Assembly (NCBI RefSeq): GCF_024498075.1
Contig: NZ_JANHOF010000003.1
Span: 62,001-126,000 of the forward strand
DNA length: 64,000 bases
Direction of reading: 5' to 3'
Source of the DNA: Paenibacillus mendelii
GTDB taxonomy: Bacteria > Bacillota > Bacilli > Paenibacillales > Paenibacillaceae
How positions within the stretch are numbered: the stretch's first letter is position 1; each line of letters begins with the position of its first letter. Both the position numbers and the translations under genes were made by a program. This document shows, one piece after another, positions 8,946 to 16,913 of the stretch. The notes under the pieces were generated by a model. That model was not told the DNA's origin. It did no database searches and saw nothing but the letters and a program-made list of their open reading frames with translations.

Positions 8946-9951
8946 GACGGCTGCATTTGGCGAAGTGATGATGCGTCTGGAAGTCCCCGGCTACGGAACG
9001 CTGTCACAGGACAATCAGTTGAAATACTCCTTCTCAGGTAGCGGGGTCAATGTCATGTCGGCATTGGCCCGCTACGGACATGAGAGCTATCTGGTGACGA
9101 CGCTGCCCGATAACCCGCTCGGCGAAGCGGCGCTTTCCTATCTGCGCAAGCTCGACATTAGAACCTCGCTTGTTCATCGGGGCGGCAAATATGTGGGTAT
9201 GTATTTCTTGGAGCATGGCTTCGGTGCGCGTCCGAGCAGGGTGACATATACGGATCGTCTGGGCAGCAGCTTCAATACGGCGGCTTATGACGACAGTCTG
9301 TTCGGCAAGGCGGCGCAGCAGGTTGAGCTCATGCATTTTTGCGGGATTACGCTTGCTATGAACGACAATGTTCGGGGAGCGATGAAGCGGCTTGCGAGGG
9401 AGGTCAAGCGCAGCGGGGGCCAGGTTGTATTCGACTGCAATTACCGGCCATCCCTGTGGGGCGATGGAGACTATGACCAGGCGCGGCCGCACTACGAGGA
9501 AATGCTGGAGCTGGCGGACATCGTCCTTATGAATGAGCGGGATGCCCTTCTTACCCTTGGAATGGAATCATCCGTGCAAGGGAGAATGGCCCAGTTACAG
9601 GATTTGGTCCCCCGGGTGGCGAAGCAGTACAGGATCCAGACCATAGCCGGCACGCATCGGCAAATCAACGGGGACAATACGCATTCGCTCACAGGCTACG
9701 TCTACGGTAACGATGCGTTTTACTTTGCAAGAGAGAGGACTTTCTCGGTTTATGACCGCGTAGGAGCGGGAGATGCGTTTGCCAGCGGCATTATCCATGG
9801 CGTGCTTCAAGAGACCCCGCTTCCGCAGGCGGTGGAGTTTGCAGCGGCGGCTGCGATGCTGGCGCATACCGTGTCGGGCGATACGCCGATTGCATCCAGC
9901 AATGAAGTGTTGAAGGCGATGACGGATCATATAGGCGATGTGGAAAGGTAG
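8938..9951 (+). CDS. PfkB-family sugar (acid) kinase, KDG-kinase-like
   Basis: 337 residues of the ribokinase/PfkB family. The ATG at 8938 sits inside the end of dgaF. AAFGEVMMRLEVPG and the glycine motif FSGSGVNVMSAL form the substrate-binding N-terminus. VFDCNYRPSLW is typical of 2-keto-3-deoxygluconate kinases, and DRVGAGDAFASGII near the C-terminus carries the catalytic Asp and the anion hole. In Salmonella a PTS phosphorylates glucosaminate during uptake. No PTS gene is present here, so this kinase probably supplies the 6-phosphate, either on the amino-sugar acid before DgaE or on 2-keto-3-deoxygluconate. The family is certain and the substrate is inferred. Confidence 0.85.
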   Translation: MSKTAAFGEVMMRLEVPGYGTLSQDNQLKYSFSGSGVNVMSALARYGHESYLVTTLPDNPLGEAALSYLRKLDIRTSLVHRGGKYVGMYFLEHGFGARPSRVTYTDRLGSSFNTAAYDDSLFGKAAQQVELMHFCGITLAMNDNVRGAMKRLAREVKRSGGQVVFDCNYRPSLWGDGDYDQARPHYEEMLELADIVLMNERDALLTLGMESSVQGRMAQLQDLVPRVAKQYRIQTIAGTHRQINGDNTHSLTGYVYGNDAFYFARERTFSVYDRVGAGDAFASGIIHGVLQETPLPQAVEFAAAAAMLAHTVSGDTPIASSNEVLKAMTDHIGDVER

Positions 9952-9952
9952 T

Positions 9953-10684
9953 GTGATAGCCGTGTCCATTACACGGAAGAACGGGCCCTTATATCTGCAA
10001 ATCAAGAAGATCATCAAGGATCGGATTCTGCATGGCATCTATCCGCTGGGCATCCATATTCCTGCTGAACCGCAGCTGGAGCAGGAGTTTCAAGTCAGTA
10101 AAATGACGGTTCGCAACGCAATCAGAGAGCTTGCGGAGGAAGGCTATGTAGAGAAGAAGAGCGGAGTCGGGACCATTGTTCTGCGCAATACTTCGTTGTC
10201 CAGATTGTCCAAGGGCAAGCGATTTACCGAGCTCCTGGTAGAGTCGGGACACCGGATGGAGAAGCGGCTGATTGCATCCGGACCTGCTTCCCTGCAGAGC
10301 GGAACGGAGCTAAGGGAGCTGTTCGGATCTTCCTGTCACCGCATTGAACGATTGTATTTGTTAAACGATCAGCCCTATATCCATTTCATCCATTACATCA
10401 CACCGGTGATCGGCTTTCATAACGAGCGGGCAGCGTCGGAGCAATTGTTCTCCTCCCTGTACGACTGGCTGGAAGAGAAGAAAATTGCGCTCGAAAATTT
10501 TCGCGACCGGTTTCTGGTCGAAACGGCAGCGCCGGATACCGCCCAATTGCTGGGGATCGAGGAAGGTGCCGCAGTATTGAAGCGATTGCGGTATTCCTAT
10601 GACGGCGAGGGGAATGTCATTGAATGCAGCATCGGCTATTACAACACGGCCCTCCATCCGTATCTTGTCGATTATGATGCTTAA
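9953..10684 (+). CDS. GntR-family transcriptional regulator with UTRA ligand domain
   Basis: 243 residues. An N-terminal winged helix-turn-helix covers about residues 8-75 (LYLQIKKIIKDRIL, EPQLEQEFQVSKMTVRNAI). The UTRA ligand-binding domain fills the rest and ends in IECSIGYYNTALHPYLVDY. The GTG at 9953 has GGAAAGG 5 bp upstream; an ATG at 9938, inside the kinase gene, and a GTG at 9962 are alternatives. It sits at the end of the dga-like operon and most likely represses it in the absence of a sugar-phosphate effector. The palindrome at 5909-5920 is a candidate operator. A near-identical copy of its last ~50 bp occurs again at 22532-22581 (see findings). Confidence 0.87.
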   Translation: MIAVSITRKNGPLYLQIKKIIKDRILHGIYPLGIHIPAEPQLEQEFQVSKMTVRNAIRELAEEGYVEKKSGVGTIVLRNTSLSRLSKGKRFTELLVESGHRMEKRLIASGPASLQSGTELRELFGSSCHRIERLYLLNDQPYIHFIHYITPVIGFHNERAASEQLFSSLYDWLEEKKIALENFRDRFLVETAAPDTAQLLGIEEGAAVLKRLRYSYDGEGNVIECSIGYYNTALHPYLVDYDA

Positions 10685-10690
10685 CGAATC
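10640..10690 (+). repeat. Left copy of ~50-bp direct repeat (3' end of GntR gene)
   Basis: The last codons of the GntR/UTRA gene, from TACAACACGGCCCT through the stop codon to ATC. The same sequence recurs with about two substitutions and a short indel at 22532-22581. Together the two copies flank the phosphonate and cohesin-dockerin block. Confidence 0.7.
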
Positions 10691-10720
10691 CATCGAGCGT
10701 GGTGCAAAGTGCTAAGATCC

Positions 10721-10777
10721 ATATGCGGCAGACTCCGCAGGACGTGTTTCCATCGTCCTGCGCGAGATGCCGCATAT
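10721..10777 (+). terminator. Long hairpin after the glucosaminate operon (possible terminator)
   Basis: Nested inverted repeats: ATATGCGGCA (10721-10730) pairs with TGCCGCATAT (10768-10777), and inside them GCAGGACG pairs with CGTCCTGC. A T-run comes only about 10 bases later, so it may be a terminator or a processing/stability structure. Confidence 0.4.
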
Positions 10778-10899
10778 TTGCTTACGGTTTTTTACGGCTG
10801 CAAGAGGGATATACAAAGAATTAATGGCATTTGCTTCTTAGAACTTCTATAATGAATAATGGTAAAGGAATGGGATGATCTTCAGGAGTGGGTGGATAA

Positions 10900-11670
10900 A
10901 TGCTGCAGGAAGAGCGCTATAAGAAAATTCAAGAAATTTTGAAACAAAATGAATCTGTCAAGGTGACAGAGCTGGTCCAGGTTCTGAATGTTTCGATCGA
11001 TACAGTCAGGCGCGATTTGGAAAATATGGAAAGCAAAAAGCTGCTCAAGCGTGTGCACGGCGGAGCTATTCTTGCCGCGGATCATGGCGATCGCAATGCA
11101 TTTTCCTATAGAGAAAACAAGAACAAAGATAAGAAGATGGAGCTGGCGCAGCTGGCTTGCGAGTATGTATCGGAAGGGCAAGCGATCGCATTGAATGCGG
11201 GGACCACTAATTTGGAAATCGCCAAGAAGCTCTCCGAAAACTTTGAACGGTTGACGATCATATCGAACGGATTGCGTATTATTGAGCATTTCTCCAATAA
11301 GCCAGGCTTTACGGTTATCGTGCCTGGAGGGATACTGGATCACGAAGAATACGCACTGTACGGAAAGAAATGCGAGGAAGAGATAACCGGATACAATATC
11401 GATCAGGCGTTCATTTCAATTAATGCTATATCGATAGACAAAGGTTTAACAGATTTCCGTATTCACGAAATCGATATTATTAAAGCCATGATGTCATGCG
11501 CGCGGCAAAAAAATGTAGCAGCTGATTCCAGTAAATTCGAAAAGGTATCGTATATGAATGTTTGTCCGCTAACACAGATTGACCGGATTATTACGGATTC
11601 CACAGTAAACGAAGATATTGTAAAAATGTATAAGGATTCGGGTATTTCAGTATCCTATAAAAAAGGCTAA
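10900..11670 (+). CDS. DeoR/GlpR-family transcriptional regulator
   Basis: 256 residues. The N-terminal DeoR helix-turn-helix reads ERYKKIQEILKQNESVKVTE followed by SIDTVRRDLENMES and the usual LLKRVHGGAI. The C-terminal DeoR sensor domain has NAGTTNLEIAKKL and a stretch near DSSKFEKVSYMNVCPL, typical for binding of a phosphorylated ligand. It stands alone with its own terminator (11703-11749), just upstream of the phosphonatase gene. It is therefore a candidate local regulator of the phosphonate genes, although DeoR proteins more often control sugar operons and it could also serve the upstream operon. Confidence 0.88.
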   Translation: MLQEERYKKIQEILKQNESVKVTELVQVLNVSIDTVRRDLENMESKKLLKRVHGGAILAADHGDRNAFSYRENKNKDKKMELAQLACEYVSEGQAIALNAGTTNLEIAKKLSENFERLTIISNGLRIIEHFSNKPGFTVIVPGGILDHEEYALYGKKCEEEITGYNIDQAFISINAISIDKGLTDFRIHEIDIIKAMMSCARQKNVAADSSKFEKVSYMNVCPLTQIDRIITDSTVNEDIVKMYKDSGISVSYKKG

Positions 11671-11702
11671 TTCAAAGCGAATGCAAAATAATATTGTAAG
11701 CC

Positions 11703-11749
11703 AAACGCCTCCAACACCGCTGCAGAAGCGGGTAACGATGCGTTTTTTT
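11703..11749 (+). terminator. Rho-independent terminator after the DeoR gene
   Basis: Outer stem AAACGC/GCGTTT and inner stem ACCGCT/AGCGGG, followed by a run of seven T. Confidence 0.75.
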
Positions 11750-11810
11750 GTGTCTTCATTTTTGAAAACAAGATATTCAAATGTTAAAAAGTATAAAGAT
11801 GCACATTTTA

Positions 11811-11840
11811 TTGATTGTTAATGCTTTTATATGCTATATT
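11811..11840 (+). promoter_or_regulatory. Sigma-A-type promoter of phnX
   Basis: TTGATT (11811-11816), 18-bp spacer, TATATT (11835-11840). It lies upstream of the ATG at 11881. The promoter elements cover the upstream in-frame start codon, which argues against that longer start. Confidence 0.55.
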
Positions 11841-11880
11841 TGTTGCAGTTTTTAGTGATTCAGAGGAGGATGGACTTATT

Positions 11881-12723
11881 ATGGATTCTATACCTGCAAA
11901 GAAAATAGGAGCAGTCATATTTGATTGGGCCGGAACGACGGTGGATTATGGCTGCTTCGCTCCACTTGCGGCTTTTATCCAATCATTCGAGCAGCAAGGA
12001 ATTTCAGTGACGGAGGACGAGGTCCGCGGTCCGATGGGGATGAAGAAAAAAGATCATATTCGTGTACTGCTCGGTTTGGAAAGTGTGAAGCGGCAGTGGG
12101 TGGAGAAATTCGGCAAGCTGCCGGATGAGAACGATGTCGACGATTTATACGCAAGCTTCGAACCGATGCTGATGAAGGTGCTGCCGGCTTATACGGATGT
12201 TATTCCAGGTGTACTTAACCTAATGAACAACTTGAGGGAAAAGGGTATCAAAATCGGTTCTACAACCGGGTACACCGCTGACATGATGCAAATCGTGACG
12301 GCAGAGGCGGAGAAGAAGGGCTACAAACCCGATTATATGATCGCTTCGGACGAAGTTCCTGCCGGACGTCCGGCTCCTTACATGTGTTATCAGAATGCGC
12401 TTCATCTGCAAATGTTCCCTATGGAAGCTTGTGTGAAGATTGGCGATACGATAAGCGACATCCAAGAAGGCATAAATGCGGGCATGTGGAGCGTAGGCAT
12501 CATATGCGGCGGGAGCGAGTTCGGCCTGACAGAGCAGCAAACGCTGGAGCTTGGCGAAGATGAGCTGAAGCAGCGCATGGCTGTTGTCCGCAACAATTTC
12601 GAGCAAGCCGGGGCGCACTATACGGTTGATTCCATCACGGGATTAGAGGACGTTATTGAACGAATCAATCAGAGGCTGGCGCGCAATGAATACCCTCAGA
12701 CGAGCGGGAGGGCTGTAGGATGA
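11881..12723 (+). CDS. phnX: Phosphonoacetaldehyde hydrolase (phosphonatase)
   Basis: 280 residues, HAD superfamily, cytoplasmic. The nucleophile motif is VIFDWAGTTVDYG, with the phosphonatase-specific Ala-Gly between Asp-Trp and Thr. The cap-domain lysine that forms a Schiff base with the aldehyde is in GPMGMKKKDHI. GSTTGYTADMM is HAD motif II and KIGDTISDIQEGINAGMW covers the metal site. The enzyme splits phosphonoacetaldehyde into acetaldehyde and phosphate. GAGGAGG precedes the ATG at 11881 and the promoter lies at 11811-11840. The next gene, an iron alcohol dehydrogenase, overlaps the stop by 4 bp. The usual partner PhnW (2-aminoethylphosphonate transaminase) is missing from the window. 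Confidence 0.93.
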   Translation: MDSIPAKKIGAVIFDWAGTTVDYGCFAPLAAFIQSFEQQGISVTEDEVRGPMGMKKKDHIRVLLGLESVKRQWVEKFGKLPDENDVDDLYASFEPMLMKVLPAYTDVIPGVLNLMNNLREKGIKIGSTTGYTADMMQIVTAEAEKKGYKPDYMIASDEVPAGRPAPYMCYQNALHLQMFPMEACVKIGDTISDIQEGINAGMWSVGIICGGSEFGLTEQQTLELGEDELKQRMAVVRNNFEQAGAHYTVDSITGLEDVIERINQRLARNEYPQTSGRAVG

Positions 12724-13871
12724 GGCTGAATAGGGGAAGATACTACAATCCGGTTGAAACTTATTTTGGCACAGGAACCATGGAGCAATTGTCTGTGATT
12801 ATAGACGCTGATGGCGGGCCGATTGACAACGTATTGCTGATCACAAGGGGAGGAGATTTTGACAAAACGGAAGATTGCCGCAAGCTGATGAATCAGCTGC
12901 GCAGCAAGCATGTTTTCGTATATCCGGTTCAAATTGCAAATCCCGATGTGACCGACCTGTTCGCACTGCTGCAGGCCGCAAGCTCCATTGCGTACGATCT
13001 GGTCATCGCTGTCGGTGGGGGCAGTGTGCTTGATTTGGGGAAGTCAATCGCTGCTTTCAAAGGACTCCACTATGGCAATGCGGATGAGCTGCGTGAGGCG
13101 ATCGTAACACGGGCGTACCTATCCAACGAGCAAGCATGCCGCTGGATCGCTCTGCCGACAACTGCGGGAACGGGATCGGAGGTCACGCCGTGGGCGACGA
13201 TTTGGGATAAAAGCAAGGATTCGAAGTACTCGGTAGAAGGAAAGAATCTGTTTGCCTGGATTGCGATTATCGATCCGGCATTAACGCTCAGTCTGCCCGT
13301 TCGAACAAGCATTATATCCGGGCTGGACGCCATTTGTCATGCTACTGAAGCATACTGGTCGAAGAATACCAATGAAATATCCAGGCAGTTTGCGCTCCGT
13401 GCGATTCGCTGTATTGTGCCGCATCTGGCTAGCCTCAATGACGACCCGCATAATATCGAAATTCGCACGAAGGTTGCATTAGGAAGCTTCCTGGCGGGAC
13501 TGGCGTTCAGCAACACGAGGACCACGGCCTGCCATTCCATTTCATATCCGATTACGCTGCTCTACGGAATCGACCACGGTATTGCCGCCAGTATGACGCT
13601 GGACAAGATGATGAAGTGGAACAAGGAGGAGCTGATTGACGGCGAACAGCTTGTCGAGGCGTTCGGTGCTGCGAACGTCGAGGAAATTGGAGAGGTGCTC
13701 GGCCGCATTTACGAGAAATCGGGCTTTTCAAGGCGGCTTAGAGATTACGATGTACCTCAGGACGGCTTACGGCTGATCGTCAATAAGGCTTATACCAAGG
13801 GGAGAATGGATAATAATCCGAAGAGCATCGGCAAGGAGGAGCTTCACGAACTGCTGCTGGGCGTTTATTAA
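12720..13871 (+). CDS. Iron-containing alcohol dehydrogenase, phosphonate-cluster type
   Basis: 383 residues of the group III (iron) alcohol dehydrogenases. GGGSVLDLGKSIA binds the dinucleotide and TTAGTGSEVTPWATI is the substrate/cofactor loop. The metal ligands lie in GLDAICHATEAY, the HSISYP region and GIDHGIAASMT. The start overlaps phnX by 4 bp, so the two enzymes must be made together. Homologues in phosphonate clusters interconvert phosphonoacetaldehyde and 2-hydroxyethylphosphonate. Here, beside a phosphonatase and an importer but without PhnW, it may oxidise imported 2-hydroxyethylphosphonate. It could instead reduce the acetaldehyde released by PhnX. Confidence 0.85.
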   Translation: MRLNRGRYYNPVETYFGTGTMEQLSVIIDADGGPIDNVLLITRGGDFDKTEDCRKLMNQLRSKHVFVYPVQIANPDVTDLFALLQAASSIAYDLVIAVGGGSVLDLGKSIAAFKGLHYGNADELREAIVTRAYLSNEQACRWIALPTTAGTGSEVTPWATIWDKSKDSKYSVEGKNLFAWIAIIDPALTLSLPVRTSIISGLDAICHATEAYWSKNTNEISRQFALRAIRCIVPHLASLNDDPHNIEIRTKVALGSFLAGLAFSNTRTTACHSISYPITLLYGIDHGIAASMTLDKMMKWNKEELIDGEQLVEAFGAANVEEIGEVLGRIYEKSGFSRRLRDYDVPQDGLRLIVNKAYTKGRMDNNPKSIGKEELHELLLGVY

Positions 13872-14228
13872 GGATTAGGTATACGATCGATCTGGCTTCT
13901 GCATATATTGAACTTGCATGTTCGATGTGTGCAGAGGCTATTTGTGCTTTATTAGTGATGAAATTCGAACATTTTCTTCTTTTTTGCGATTTTATAATGG
14001 ATACTCTTGTTTATTGTATTAATATACTGTAAAACAACGCAAAATGTATTGCGTATAAATGCTTTATTTTTATATACTTTGGGAAGTGGCATGACAACCA
14101 ATCAGAGGGAGTGAGCAGGTACGAGGCAGCATGGGCGAAGCGTTGGCCAAGCGGAATGAAGATGACGGTGCTGCTAGGCACCCATGGTTATGTTATTGTC
14201 AGGCACATCTTGCAGAGGAGAGAAAACA
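13872..14228 (+). promoter_or_regulatory. phnD promoter region with ACGCAA-N6-TTGCGT operator candidate
   Basis: A 357-bp AT-rich gap without a credible gene. The inverted repeat ACGCAA (14037-14042) / TTGCGT (14049-14054) overlaps a likely -35 box: TTGCGT, 18-bp spacer, TATACT (14073-14078). A repressor bound there would block the promoter of the phosphonate transporter operon. The regulator is unknown; the DeoR protein at 10900 is the nearest candidate. Confidence 0.5.
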
Positions 14229-15329
14229 ATGAAAACAATGAAAACAATGTCCTTATTGATGATCACGTTCTTGATCGCCATTCTTACAGCATGTAGCAGC
14301 AACTCAGGTGATACGACTACTAATGAACAAGGGTCGGCGTCTGGAGATAACCAGTCTGCTGTACAAACAGGAGACAAGGTGACGATGATCTGGCTGCCTA
14401 ATGAATCCGGCGGCAACATGAAGGAAGCGCGTGACGAAATCGGCGCTCTTGTTGAACGGGCAACAGGTAAGGAAGTCGAGCATAAAACAACGACCGATTA
14501 TATTATTGCCGTGGAGTCCATTGCCAATGGCAGTGCGGATCTGGCTTACCTGGGGCCGCAAGCGTACGTGGAGGCCAAGGGGAAGAACGATAAGGTCGAG
14601 CCGCTTGTTACGAACAGCGGCGAATCCGGTACGCTTGACGATGCCATGTATTACAGCTGGTTGGCGGTGAAAAAAGGAAACGAGGATGCATACAAGCAGG
14701 GTGATGCTTTTGCGATTGACAATATACAGGGAAAACGGTTCTCTTTCGTATCGAACAGCTCGACATCCGGATTCAAAGTACCAACGTCCAGCATCGTTAC
14801 TCATTTCAGCACGAATAAAGGAATGACCGATTTGAAGTCTGATGATTTGCTGGAAGGCGGCGACGATAAGTTTTTCAGCCAGGTGCTGTATGGAGGTTCT
14901 CATCAGGGCTCGGCAGTAAACCTGCTATCCGGTAAAGCGGATGTGGCGGCATTCTGTGATACCTGTGTCAACAATTACGTGGAATTGGTTTCGGGGGAAG
15001 CGAATACCGCCGGTGCGGTTTATAAGGTGAAGGCTGATGCTGCTGCACCTTTTAACACGGTTGCTGGTGAGGAACTGGTTGTTATATCTTCCACTCCTGT
15101 ATTGAATCAGCCGTTCGTCGTTAATACCGAAACAATAAGCGAGGATGATATCAAATCGATTACGGATGTCATGGTTTCCGATGAAACGGCTCAAAACCCG
15201 AAAATCTTCGTCCCGAAAGATTCTGAATTCAAGGGGATGTTTAAACAAGCTGGCGAATCAAGATTTCTGAAAGTGGAGGATGCATGGTTTAACCCGATCC
15301 GTGAGCTGAGTAAGGTGACGGCGCCATGA
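14229..15329 (+). CDS. phnD: Phosphonate ABC transporter substrate-binding lipoprotein
   Basis: 366 residues. The lipoprotein signal ends in AILTACSSN, giving a lipid-anchored binding protein. The PhnD/PtxB-type body is visible in DLAYLGPQAYVEAK, the SNSSTSGFKVPTS segment that contacts the phosphonate group, and GKADVAAFCDTCVN. The start at 14229 follows AGGAG; an upstream in-frame start would disrupt the signal peptide. The first codons lie in three perfect copies of AAAACAATG (14223-14249), so three in-frame ATGs are available. It is followed by the ATPase (4-bp overlap) and two permeases. It should bind a phosphonate, phosphite or related compound; the link to phnX favours a C2 phosphonate. 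Confidence 0.9.
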   Translation: MKTMKTMSLLMITFLIAILTACSSNSGDTTTNEQGSASGDNQSAVQTGDKVTMIWLPNESGGNMKEARDEIGALVERATGKEVEHKTTTDYIIAVESIANGSADLAYLGPQAYVEAKGKNDKVEPLVTNSGESGTLDDAMYYSWLAVKKGNEDAYKQGDAFAIDNIQGKRFSFVSNSSTSGFKVPTSSIVTHFSTNKGMTDLKSDDLLEGGDDKFFSQVLYGGSHQGSAVNLLSGKADVAAFCDTCVNNYVELVSGEANTAGAVYKVKADAAAPFNTVAGEELVVISSTPVLNQPFVVNTETISEDDIKSITDVMVSDETAQNPKIFVPKDSEFKGMFKQAGESRFLKVEDAWFNPIRELSKVTAP

Positions 15330-16114
15330 CCGCATTATTGGAATTGAAGCATGTAGCGAAGAAATACAATACCGGTACGATGGCGTTGTCTGATGTTAAC
15401 TTTTCGGTGAGCAAGGGAGAGTTTGTTTCCATCATCGGCCCTTCTGGGGCGGGCAAATCGACGCTTATCCGCTGCATTAATCGTTTGATTGATGCGAGCG
15501 GAGGAGAAGTCCGGCTGGACGGCGTCAATGTACTGAATTTGAACAAACGGGCGCTGCAGCAAACAAGGGTGAAGATCGGCATGATCTTCCAGCATTACAA
15601 TCTGGTTGAGCGGCTTAGTGTCATCGACAATGTTCTTCATGGAAGACTCGGCTATAAAAATGTCATTACCGGATCGCTGGGCATCTATACCTCTGATGAG
15701 AAAAAGCAGGCAATCGAAATCCTGCATTCGCTTGGTCTTGAGGAGCAAGTGTACAAACGCTGCGACCAGCTAAGCGGCGGCCAGAAACAGCGTGTAGGAA
15801 TTGCGCGGGCGCTCATTCAGGAGCCTAAGCTGCTCTTATGTGATGAGCCTATTGCCTCCCTTGATCCGAACGCCTCGAAGGTAATCATGGATCATCTCCG
15901 CAGCATATGCTCAAGACTGGGCATTACGGTACTGGTTAATCTGCATCAGGTCGATGTTGCGATGAAGTATTCGGATACGATTATCGGGATGAGAAAGGGA
16001 AGCGTCGTCTATAACGGATCCGCTCAAGGAATGAAAGCAGAAACGATCTTTGATATTTATGGTTCGGAAGCAAGCGATCTCGGCATTGAAATAGGAGTGA
16101 CTCATGCAAGCTAG
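15326..16114 (+). CDS. phnC: Phosphonate ABC transporter ATP-binding protein
   Basis: 262 residues. Walker A is GPSGAGKST, the signature is LSGGQKQRVGIARAL, Walker B is LLLCDEP, and the H-loop histidine lies in VNLHQVDVA. NLVERLSVIDNVLHGRLG after the Q-loop is typical of PhnC rather than of other importer ATPases. It should power uptake of the ligand bound by PhnD through the two PhnE-type permeases. The ATGA overlap with phnD and the 11-bp overlap with the next gene show operon coupling. Confidence 0.93.
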   Translation: MTALLELKHVAKKYNTGTMALSDVNFSVSKGEFVSIIGPSGAGKSTLIRCINRLIDASGGEVRLDGVNVLNLNKRALQQTRVKIGMIFQHYNLVERLSVIDNVLHGRLGYKNVITGSLGIYTSDEKKQAIEILHSLGLEEQVYKRCDQLSGGQKQRVGIARALIQEPKLLLCDEPIASLDPNASKVIMDHLRSICSRLGITVLVNLHQVDVAMKYSDTIIGMRKGSVVYNGSAQGMKAETIFDIYGSEASDLGIEIGVTHAS

Positions 16115-16889
16115 CTATTTTTTGAAAAAAAGGTTGAGCACCGCATTATTTATCATCATCCTGCTCGCCATTACCGCAGGAGCGGTTATCCTTACCGGGT
16201 TCGATTTCATGGCTGGCTTTGCTTCAATCCCTAAAGCGGCTGAATGGGGAATAACCCAGTTTTATCCGACTGCTGAGTCGCTGGACAAGCTGCCGGACAT
16301 ACTGGACAAGCTGCTGGAGACGATCATGCTTTCCATTGCTTCTACAACAATTGCTGGCGGAGCGGCTGTTATTCTGGCTGTTCTCGGATCAAAGACGATG
16401 CAGGTGCATGTCATATTCAGTGTGATTTGCCGCGGAATCGCCTCGGTTTTCCGGAACATTGATGTTTCCGCATGGTCGCTTATATTGCTGTTTTCGTTCG
16501 GCCAGCATGTGTTGACGGGATTCTTTGCCTTGTTTTTCGTTAGCTTCGGCTTTCTGACCCGCGCATTCACGGAAACGATTGATGAAGTAAGCTCTCATGC
16601 TGTAGAAGCGCTAAAAGCGGCCGGAGCCGGTTATTTTACGATCGTGTTTCGCTCGGTTATCCCATCGGCAATCCCCCGAAAACTAAGCTGGGTGCTGTTC
16701 ATGATGGAAACAAACATCCGCAGCGCCACGTTAGTGGGGATTTTGACAGGGACGGGAATAGGCTTCTCGTTCGATCTGTATTATAAAAGCTTTAATTACC
16801 ATGCGGCGAGCCTTGTAGTCATCTGCATCGTAGCAACGATCCTTGCCATTGAGTTTGTATCTAACACGATACGAAGAATGATTTTATAA
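16104..16889 (+). CDS. phnE: Phosphonate ABC transporter permease 1
   Basis: 261 residues with an N-terminal membrane helix (TALFIIILLAITAGAVIL) and about five more hydrophobic segments. The conserved cytoplasmic loop reads AVEALKAAGAGYFTIVFRSV, the EAA-type contact with the ATPase. FRNIDVSAWSLIL corresponds to the PhnE FR-x-x-P region, with Asp-Val replacing part of the usual motif. It is one of two permeases in tandem and probably pairs with the next gene product as a heterodimer. This arrangement is common for PhnCDEE systems of Gram-positive bacteria. Confidence 0.9.
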   Translation: MQASYFLKKRLSTALFIIILLAITAGAVILTGFDFMAGFASIPKAAEWGITQFYPTAESLDKLPDILDKLLETIMLSIASTTIAGGAAVILAVLGSKTMQVHVIFSVICRGIASVFRNIDVSAWSLILLFSFGQHVLTGFFALFFVSFGFLTRAFTETIDEVSSHAVEALKAAGAGYFTIVFRSVIPSAIPRKLSWVLFMMETNIRSATLVGILTGTGIGFSFDLYYKSFNYHAASLVVICIVATILAIEFVSNTIRRMIL

Positions 16890-16913
16890 ATGCTATAGCG
16901 GAGGTGAGGAAAG

